This document shows, piece by piece, positions 1 through 4,455 of a stretch of 5,570 nt of DNA; position 1 is the first letter of the stretch; each line of letters opens with the position of its first letter. The stretch comes from Planctomycetota bacterium. GTDB taxonomy: Bacteria > Planctomycetota > Planctomycetia > Pirellulales > UBA7805. A model generated the notes under the pieces. It made no database searches. It was not told the DNA's origin and saw only the letters and a program-made list of their open reading frames with translations. The stretch is from positions 1-5,570 of the forward strand of contig JABABY010000138.1 in assembly GCA_014237955.1 (NCBI GenBank), written 5' to 3'. The position numbers and the translations under genes were made by a program.

Positions 1-112
1 GCTTCGCCGGGTCACCTTCGATGTTTTTGCACAATTCTCATGTTTCCATACAATGAACGTGTTACTTAACTTTTAATCCCCGGTGTGGGCGGTGACGGCC
101 ACACCCACCATT
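1..112 (+). repeat. Dispersed 5'-gene repeat, copy 1 (left end cut)
   Basis: This is the first of three homologous elements, each placed directly before a gene. It aligns without gaps to 856-967 with 7 mismatches in 112 bases. The left end, GCTTCGCCGGG, is the right part of a GC-rich hairpin whose left arm lies outside the window. The 3' core (66-112) matches copy 3 at 46 of 47 bases. Within the core, GGTGTGG (82-88) pairs perfectly with CCACACC (99-105) around the loop GCGGTGACGG. The element ends in CACCCACCATT, 9 bases before the ATG at 122. No transposase, flanking target duplication or coding capacity is visible. I do not recognise a named repeat family. Confidence 0.9.
27..54 (+). promoter_or_regulatory. 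Candidate promoter inside repeat copy 1
   Basis: TTGCAC (27-32) and TACAAT (49-54) are separated by 16 bases. The -10 box matches TATAAT at 5 of 6 positions; the -35 box matches TTGACA only at its TTG. Transcription would start near 61 and give a leader of about 60 bases containing the 82-105 hairpin. The same pair is conserved in copy 2 but not in copy 3. Planctomycete promoter rules are poorly known, so this is a tentative call. Confidence 0.4.
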
Positions 113-121
113 GGCAGTTCT

Positions 122-796
122 ATGAATACTCGCTACAGCAAACTCTTGTTGGCTTTCTTGCTGCTGCTTCTGGCGGTGCCGCAGGTGGTTGGAGATGAGC
201 CGCCCGAGAATGGGCCTTACGTTGAATACCATGAAAACGGTCAAAAGAAACGAGAGTCCCATTACAAGAACGGCAAGCAAGAAGGCCTTTGGACTTGGTG
301 GCACGAAAACGGCCAGAAAAAGTCAGAGGGCAATTTCAAAAACGGCAAGCCAGATGGCCTTGAGACTAAGTGGCACGAAAACGGCCAGAAGGAGTTAGAG
401 GGCAATTTCAAGAACGGCGAGCCGGATGGCCTTTGGACTGTTTGGAATAAAAACGGCCAGAAGGCGGCCGAGATCCATTTCAAGAACGGCAAGAAAAATG
501 GCATAGTGACTCGGTGGTATGACAAAGGCCAGAAGCATTTTACGTCCCATTCCAAGAACGGTAAGCTAGTCTCCGCATCTGTTTGGAAACCTGATGGCGA
601 GCCTTGTCCTATTACAAAGATTGTCGATGGCTCAGGCGTCTTTGTTCAATACCATGAGAACGGCCAGAAGGAGTCAGCGGTCCATTTCAAGAACGGCGAG
701 CAAGATGGCCTAGAGACTGAGTGGGATGAAGATGGCAACAAGACCCTCGAAATCCAATACAAAGACGGCGAAGAAATAAGCCGCAAAGAGTTTTAA
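122..796 (+). CDS. Secreted MORN-2/YwqK-type repeat protein
   Basis: The 224-residue product starts with a clear signal peptide: a basic start (MNTRYSK), a leucine-rich core to about residue 23, and a likely cleavage after VVG24. The mature protein is almost entirely seven 24-residue repeats (31-54, 55-78, 79-102, 103-126, 127-150, 172-195, 196-219), with a divergent linker at 151-171 between the fifth and sixth. The consensus is close to GLWTxWHENGQKxxEGxFKNGKPD, which is the MORN-2 repeat pattern (the type found in YwqK-family proteins). It is probably an exported beta-strand repeat protein; no catalytic motif is visible and its partner is unknown. The YwqK 'antitoxin' label used for such proteins is not supported here, because no toxin gene is adjacent. 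The frame is open back to GTG 83, but those 13 extra codons come from the repeat and would precede the signal peptide, so ATG 122 is preferred. No Shine-Dalgarno site lies just before it. Confidence 0.88.
   Translation: MNTRYSKLLLAFLLLLLAVPQVVGDEPPENGPYVEYHENGQKKRESHYKNGKQEGLWTWWHENGQKKSEGNFKNGKPDGLETKWHENGQKELEGNFKNGEPDGLWTVWNKNGQKAAEIHFKNGKKNGIVTRWYDKGQKHFTSHSKNGKLVSASVWKPDGEPCPITKIVDGSGVFVQYHENGQKESAVHFKNGEQDGLETEWDEDGNKTLEIQYKDGEEISRKEF
212..778 (+). repeat. Seven in-frame 72-bp coding repeats (MORN-2 units)
   Basis: The units lie at 212-283, 284-355, 356-427, 428-499, 500-571, 635-706 and 707-778. The linker at 572-634 has lost the repeat pattern. Units 2 and 3 are the most alike, sharing long stretches such as TGGCACGAAAACGGCCAGAA, which suggests recent duplication or gene conversion. 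Units 1, 5 and 7 have diverged most. The exact 72-base period keeps the reading frame, so copy number can change by recombination or slippage without breaking the protein. Confidence 0.88.
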
Positions 797-851
797 GTGG
801 GTAGAAAAGGGGCAACTCATTTTCAGCCGCCAACAAGTCGTGGCCGCAAAG

Positions 852-866
852 CCCGGCTTTGCCGGG
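852..866. other. GC-rich hairpin at the 5' end of repeat copy 2
   Basis: CCCGGC (852-857) pairs with GCCGGG (861-866) around the loop TTT. It lies 56 bases after the MORN-repeat stop codon and could end or stabilise that transcript. The nearest T run (877-883 region) is about 12 bases downstream, so it is not a canonical intrinsic terminator. In copy 1 the visible right half reads GCTTCGCCGGG, so only the loop base has changed (TTT to TTC) and the stem is kept. Confidence 0.5.
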
Positions 867-881
867 TCACCTTCGATGTTT

Positions 882-909
882 TTGCACAATTCTCACGTTT
901 CCATACAAT
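882..909 (+). promoter_or_regulatory. Candidate promoter inside repeat copy 2
   Basis: TTGCAC (882-887) and TACAAT (904-909) with a 16-base spacer are at the same positions as in copy 1. A start near 916 would give a 64-base leader carrying the core hairpin before the P450. The only change between the copies inside this pair is one spacer base. Conservation is weak support because the two copies are recent duplicates. Confidence 0.4.
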
Positions 910-979
910 GAGGGTGTTACTTAACCTTTAAACCCAGGTGTGGGCGGTGACGGCCACACCCACCATTCGGCTTAGTTGA

Positions 980-2569
980 ATGCCGCGATTGTTCAATCGT
1001 ATACCCGGATATCGGTGGCTGAGTCGGCTTTCAAAGCAGATGATCGGGGCAAATCCCTTCGATGGGGACTGCAGGCCGACCCGCGTACCCCTCCTCTTCA
1101 AATCCGGTCGACCGTGTCTTCCGTTTCCGCATCCGTGGAATTTTCAGCGACCCATCGACATCCTGGACGCCTACTTCTGGCGAGCCGATGAGGAAAGTGG
1201 TTCTGGCCGACACAATCGGTACCTGGACGTTCCTGGTATGCCCCCAGTACTCGTCACGCGCGATCCGGGTGTCATCCGCGCGATTCTCACCGCCACTGGG
1301 GATCGCGAGGGTCATTTCGATCGCGATACCCTTCCTTCGACTGGCATCGCTCGGGCGACTGGAGACGATACCCTACTTTTCGGCAATGGTTCGATGTGGC
1401 GACAACAACGAAAGGTATCTGCTGCGCCCTTCGGCAAGACCTCGCTTTTTCAGATCGACGTCTTCTTTGAGTTTGAAGACACTTTTCGCAACACAGTGCG
1501 AAAACGGCTGGCTGTTCTTCGGCAACACTTATTGGAAACCGGTTCGTCGCGGCTTCAAATTGCTGTGGAACCCGAGATCAAAACACTCATGTTGGAGATG
1601 CTGGTCGAATGTTTTTTCGGCACTTCCATCGATTATCAGGAGCTCCAAGAGGTTTACGTTCCTGCTCTGGAGCGAATCATCGACCATATCGTGCGAGATA
1701 CGGTGATCAATCGACTGGGGTTTCCGCGTTCATTGCTTGCGCGATTTAGTCGTCGATATGCCCAGGCAAACCGCGATTTTGCGGCATTTGAAGAACTTAC
1801 CGATCGCGTACTCACCGCCCGATCGAGCGGTCGCGGCTTATGGAAGAAATTCCGTGCGGAAGTCCCCGACGCAGCCTTGCGGAGCAACATTAAAGTCTTT
1901 CTCGCCGGCGCTTTGGAAGCGACCACCTCGTATGCCACTTGGACGATCTCCCATTTGGCCAGAAACGAACTCTGGCAGGAAAAGGTCTTCCGGGAGGTCG
2001 AAGCCATCGCGGATTACTCTCCCGAACAGCTTAGTGAAGCTCGACATCTAGGATTCGTCCTCGAAGAAACGCTGCGGTTGACACCATCGCTCTATTTTCT
2101 TCCCCGGAAAGCAACGGTGCCAACGCGCGTCCAAACGGCAGATGGTCGCGAGATGTCGATCCCCGAGGGCACACACATCTTGCTGGACGTATGGCACGCC
2201 AACCGTCATGAAGACCATTGGGGCGAATCGGTCACGGGGTTTTCAGCCACTGAATTTGCACCCGACCGTTGGGACAAATTAGCGACACAAAAAGGGCCGA
2301 CCAAGGAACATCTCCACTTCGGATTTGGACACGGTCCGCGAGTTTGTCCGGGCAAACATCTGGGCCAACTGGAAGTCGCATTGGTGGTTGGTGTCTTTGT
2401 CAAGCTTTTCCACTTCCGCGCAATTCATCCGGACAACGAGGTAAAAGCGGGCGTTTCCACCAAGCCCGCCGATGGCACTCTGGTCGAACTTGAGCTCCGA
2501 GAACCGTCCGCTGGCATGACAACCGAGAACGAGTGGGATACGATCGTGAAACCCGACACATCGGACTAA
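980..2569 (+). CDS. Cytochrome P450
   Basis: This 529-residue protein is a heme-thiolate monooxygenase. The heme loop is FGHGPRVCPG at 449-458, with Cys456 as the axial ligand and all FxxGxRxCxG positions present. The helix K ExxR motif is E363-R366, the meander motif is PDRW at 428-431, and the helix C WxxxR motif is W140-R144. Helix I reads AGALEATTS (309-317), a variant of the usual AGx(D/E)TT. No N-terminal membrane helix or signal peptide is visible, so it is probably cytosolic, although it is longer than typical soluble bacterial P450s (about 400-450 residues), mostly through its N-terminus. It needs a redox partner, and no ferredoxin or reductase gene is in the window. The substrate cannot be told. 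ATG 980 is the first start after the repeat but has no Shine-Dalgarno site; Met21 (1040) is an alternative. It is probably cotranscribed with the SRPBCC gene downstream. Confidence 0.95.
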   Translation: MPRLFNRIPGYRWLSRLSKQMIGANPFDGDCRPTRVPLLFKSGRPCLPFPHPWNFQRPIDILDAYFWRADEESGSGRHNRYLDVPGMPPVLVTRDPGVIRAILTATGDREGHFDRDTLPSTGIARATGDDTLLFGNGSMWRQQRKVSAAPFGKTSLFQIDVFFEFEDTFRNTVRKRLAVLRQHLLETGSSRLQIAVEPEIKTLMLEMLVECFFGTSIDYQELQEVYVPALERIIDHIVRDTVINRLGFPRSLLARFSRRYAQANRDFAAFEELTDRVLTARSSGRGLWKKFRAEVPDAALRSNIKVFLAGALEATTSYATWTISHLARNELWQEKVFREVEAIADYSPEQLSEARHLGFVLEETLRLTPSLYFLPRKATVPTRVQTADGREMSIPEGTHILLDVWHANRHEDHWGESVTGFSATEFAPDRWDKLATQKGPTKEHLHFGFGHGPRVCPGKHLGQLEVALVVGVFVKLFHFRAIHPDNEVKAGVSTKPADGTLVELELREPSAGMTTENEWDTIVKPDTSD

Positions 2570-2627
2570 AAATGGGTTTACTTGTGGAATACAATCGCCC
2601 AACCAACGAATGAACCGGAATCGGTTC

Positions 2628-2631
2628 GGAG
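2628..2631 (+). promoter_or_regulatory. Shine-Dalgarno site deciding the SRPBCC gene start
   Basis: GGAG lies 8 bases before ATG 2640. The upstream in-frame ATG at 2610 follows CCAACCAACGA, with nothing resembling a ribosome binding site. This favours 2640 as the start. Confidence 0.6.
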
Positions 2632-2639
2632 TACTCTCG

Positions 2640-3851
2640 ATGGATAAAATTCCCGACCAAACGCAAAAAGATCTGCCTCTATCTCGTACAAGACGGTACG
2701 GCAATATCCTTAGTAATGTTGTTTTGGCCGTAGGAATAGTTTTATGCGTTTCTGGATTTATTGCACTCTTTGCACTCTTTGCACTCTCATACACCCTATA
2801 TGCTTTAGATACCGGGTACGAAACATCGATTGGTTTAATTTTTGTCGGGTCGGCCATAACCGTATGTGGCTCATTCCTTAAATTCATCTTTTCGCAAATT
2901 GATGTTTATCTGAAAACAGATGCGTCGTCAGCCGAAAAGCTCCCCATAAAAACGATCATCCACGGAACGTTGGTGGCAACGGCCTGTGCGATCAGTGGCG
3001 GCGTCTTAATCTCTATGGGCCATGAGACCGCGCAAGAGGGGGTCACCATGTTCTGGGTTCTGCCTTTCGCCACGGGCTTTGTCACTGCGTTCACCGTTCC
3101 ATACTGGAGGGCCGTTGGCCTCAGCCTGCAAATTGCAATGAGTATCGCCTTCGCTGTGCTCCTAGTTATAGGAATAGAAGGAATCTTTTGTGTCGTGATG
3201 GCATTGCCTCTGATCTTTATTGCCATCATGCTGGGAGCAGGCATTGGCTTATTCGTGAAATGGTGCGTGAAGCGACGGAGCGACTCGAATCTATCGATGA
3301 TATTCGTGCCAGTTTTAGCTGGTGTGACCGTATTCGGGGCAGGAAAGGTGGAAGATCAACTCTATACGGGAGCGCGGACCGAATGTGTCGAGTCATCGAT
3401 CGTGATCGACGCGTCTGCTGACGAGGTTTGGCGCGAGTTACTCAAATTCGATCAAGTCACGGGACCTCAACCGCTGTTAATGCAGTTGGGCCTTCCGGTT
3501 CCAGAGTCGTGTACCATGAGTGGCTCAGGTGTCGGGGCAGAACGAACTTGCCACTTCGATTCTGGATTCATCCGCGAACGGGTGACGCGGTGGCAACCGC
3601 CAGAGCATCTCGAATTTTCGGTCGAAGAGGTACAACTCCCCGGACGCCACTGGTTAGGTTTTGAAGGAGCTACCTACACGTTGGATCGAATCGACGACGG
3701 CAAGACCAGAGTTACGCGCACCACGACCGTCACCTCAACGCTCCGCCCCGCAATTTACTGGCGCGTTTTTGAACGCCTGGGGACGAGGACCGAACACGAC
3801 TACATTCTTGCGTCCCTCAAATCGAAATTGGCAACCCACGAGAAAGAATAA
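2640..3851 (+). CDS. Multi-pass membrane protein with C-terminal SRPBCC domain
   Basis: The 403-residue product has two parts. Residues about 23-235 hold six to seven hydrophobic segments (about 23-55, 62-84, 103-126, 134-156, 162-181, 183-208 and a weaker one at 218-235). Residues about 250-400 form a soluble domain opening with SSIVIDASADEVWRELLKFD, the typical first strand and helix of the SRPBCC/polyketide-cyclase (START-like) fold, which binds hydrophobic ligands in a deep pocket. Basic residues before segment 1 (R16, R18, R19) and after segment 6 (KRR at 211-213) suggest a cytoplasmic N-terminus. If the seventh segment crosses the membrane, the SRPBCC domain lies outside the cytoplasm. 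The gene starts 70 bases after the P450 stop with no promoter or terminator seen between them, so a shared transcript and shared hydrophobic substrate are plausible but unproven. A start at 2610 would add 10 residues. The membrane part matches no family I can name. Confidence 0.85.
   Translation: MDKIPDQTQKDLPLSRTRRYGNILSNVVLAVGIVLCVSGFIALFALFALSYTLYALDTGYETSIGLIFVGSAITVCGSFLKFIFSQIDVYLKTDASSAEKLPIKTIIHGTLVATACAISGGVLISMGHETAQEGVTMFWVLPFATGFVTAFTVPYWRAVGLSLQIAMSIAFAVLLVIGIEGIFCVVMALPLIFIAIMLGAGIGLFVKWCVKRRSDSNLSMIFVPVLAGVTVFGAGKVEDQLYTGARTECVESSIVIDASADEVWRELLKFDQVTGPQPLLMQLGLPVPESCTMSGSGVGAERTCHFDSGFIRERVTRWQPPEHLEFSVEEVQLPGRHWLGFEGATYTLDRIDDGKTRVTRTTTVTSTLRPAIYWRVFERLGTRTEHDYILASLKSKLATHEKE
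2761..2787 (+). repeat. Three exact tandem 9-bp units in the first membrane segment
   Basis: TTGCACTCT occurs three times head to tail. In frame it encodes I/F-A-L repeats (IALFALFALS) within the first membrane helix. Slippage would change the helix length by three residues without a frameshift. Confidence 0.9.
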
Positions 3852-3879
3852 CGACATTACCAATCATGTCGCGGCCTGC

Positions 3880-3975
3880 CTTCGTTGTTTGGCACAATCG
3901 TGACGCCAGCATCCAGTGAACTTGTGATTTAACTTTTAATCCCCGGTGTGGGAGGTGACGGCCACACCCACCATT
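3880..3975 (+). repeat. Dispersed 5'-gene repeat, copy 3 (diverged)
   Basis: The 3' core (3929-3975) matches copy 1 (66-112) at 46 of 47 bases. The single change is C to A in the hairpin loop, and the stem GGTGTGG (3945-3951) with CCACACC (3962-3968) is intact. The 5' half can be aligned (CTTCGTTGTTTGGCACAAT to CTTCGATGTTTTTGCACAAT) but is much diverged; it lacks the TACAAT box and the GC-rich hairpin. The loop change creates GGAGGTGA at 3951-3958. The element ends 23 bases before ATG 3999. The contrast between core and flank suggests the core is the conserved, functional part. Confidence 0.85.
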
Positions 3976-3998
3976 CTGTGCTCGGATACATCTCACTC

Positions 3999-4310
3999 AT
4001 GGAACTGATCGGCGAGATTATCGCGTACTTGACAATTAAGCCTTTCTATTCATTTTGCCAGGCCCTCGCAGGGATACTGCAGCCAACCAAATCACCACAT
4101 CTGATTCGCGCTCAACGAATTGCCGCGGTTGTTCTCATTGCTGGTGCTATTTTGGTCACAGTGGCAATCATTCTCGCGTCGTTTGGAACCGGCTTGCTAA
4201 CGTTTGTGATCGTATTTCTCGCGGGCGTAATTCTTCTGAGTATTGCAGGAGCCATTGGCCATTATATCGAGAAGGAGGTCACAAAAACGGCCAGGGACGA
4301 TCGCACATAA
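3999..4310 (+). CDS. Small two-helix membrane protein, function unknown
   Basis: The 103-residue product has a moderately hydrophobic N-terminal region (1-28), then two strong membrane segments at about 41-60 and 66-87 joined by a short turn (SFGTG). The tail is charged (EKEVTKTARDDRT). This helical-hairpin layout resembles many small inner-membrane proteins; I do not recognise a family. The frame is open upstream to GTG 3948, but those codons are the repeat core itself (reading MGGDGHTHH), so ATG 3999 is preferred. GTG 3978 is a second alternative. No clear Shine-Dalgarno site precedes ATG 3999. It has no close partner: the SRPBCC gene ends 147 bases upstream, and the radical SAM gene has its own promoter. 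Confidence 0.7.
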   Translation: MELIGEIIAYLTIKPFYSFCQALAGILQPTKSPHLIRAQRIAAVVLIAGAILVTVAIILASFGTGLLTFVIVFLAGVILLSIAGAIGHYIEKEVTKTARDDRT

Positions 4311-4354
4311 CAATGCATGTGACAGAGATGCTCCAGATTCGACGCTTTAGTGTT

Positions 4355-4382
4355 TTGACGCTGTCCGGTCTGTCTATATAAT
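4355..4382 (+). promoter_or_regulatory. Near-consensus sigma-70-type promoter for the radical SAM gene
   Basis: TTGACG (4355-4360, 5 of 6) and TATAAT (4377-4382, 6 of 6) are separated by 16 bases. Transcription would start near 4389, giving a leader of about 67 bases. It lies in the only gap before the radical SAM gene and is the best promoter match in the window, suggesting a new transcription unit starts here. Confidence 0.7.
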
Positions 4383-4417
4383 AAGAGGCTGTTACCCATC
4401 ATTCTCTAGAGCATCGC

Positions 4418-4430
4418 GCGTTCTGAACGC
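4418..4430. promoter_or_regulatory. Perfect 13-base inverted repeat in the radical SAM leader
   Basis: GCGTTC and GAACGC flank a central T. The site is about 30 bases after the predicted transcription start and 25 bases before the ATG. It could be an operator for a dimeric repressor or a small RNA hairpin. I do not recognise the binding protein, and a palindrome this short may be chance. Confidence 0.35.
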
Positions 4431-4455
4431 TTCAATGGAATAAGAATAGCAAGTC

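Larger units (their letters stand above)
852..967 (+). repeat. Dispersed 5'-gene repeat, copy 2 (most complete)
   Basis: This copy contains both structural parts of the element: the GC-rich hairpin at 852-866 and the core hairpin GGTGTGG (937-943) with CCACACC (954-960). It differs from copy 1 at 7 of 112 aligned positions. Mismatches concentrate between the promoter-like boxes and the core stem; the stretch from GGTGTGG through CACCATT is identical in the two copies. It occupies most of the 183-base gap between the MORN-repeat gene and the P450, and ends 12 bases before the P450 ATG. The rest of that gap (797-851) shows no recognisable signal. Confidence 0.9.

Noticed and set aside
122..796. 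MORN-2/YwqK protein as an antitoxin of a toxin-antitoxin pair
   Set aside because: It has a signal peptide and no toxin-like gene beside it; the antitoxin name is a family label and does not fit this context.
852..883. Intrinsic terminator formed by the 852-866 hairpin and the following T run
   Set aside because: The T run begins about 10 bases after the stem, and mixed sequence lies between, so the canonical arrangement is missing.
1..967. Repeat copies 1 and 2 as ends of a composite transposon carrying the MORN-repeat gene
   Set aside because: They are direct repeats without a transposase, terminal inverted repeats or target-site duplications, and a third copy lies elsewhere.
1062..1706. 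A 214-codon open frame on the + strand inside the P450 gene
   Set aside because: It overlaps the well-supported P450 frame, has no recognisable motif, and is rich in Arg and Ser as expected for an out-of-frame reading.
2279..2887. A 202-codon open frame on the - strand across the P450 end and SRPBCC start
   Set aside because: It runs antisense to two genes with clear domain motifs, including the heme loop, and shows no domain, signal or ribosome site of its own.
4391..4405. ACCCATCATTCT before the radical SAM gene, resembling the ACCCACCATTCT end of repeat copy 3
   Set aside because: Eleven of 12 bases match, but neither the stem nor any other part of the repeat is present, so chance is as good an explanation as a decayed fourth copy.
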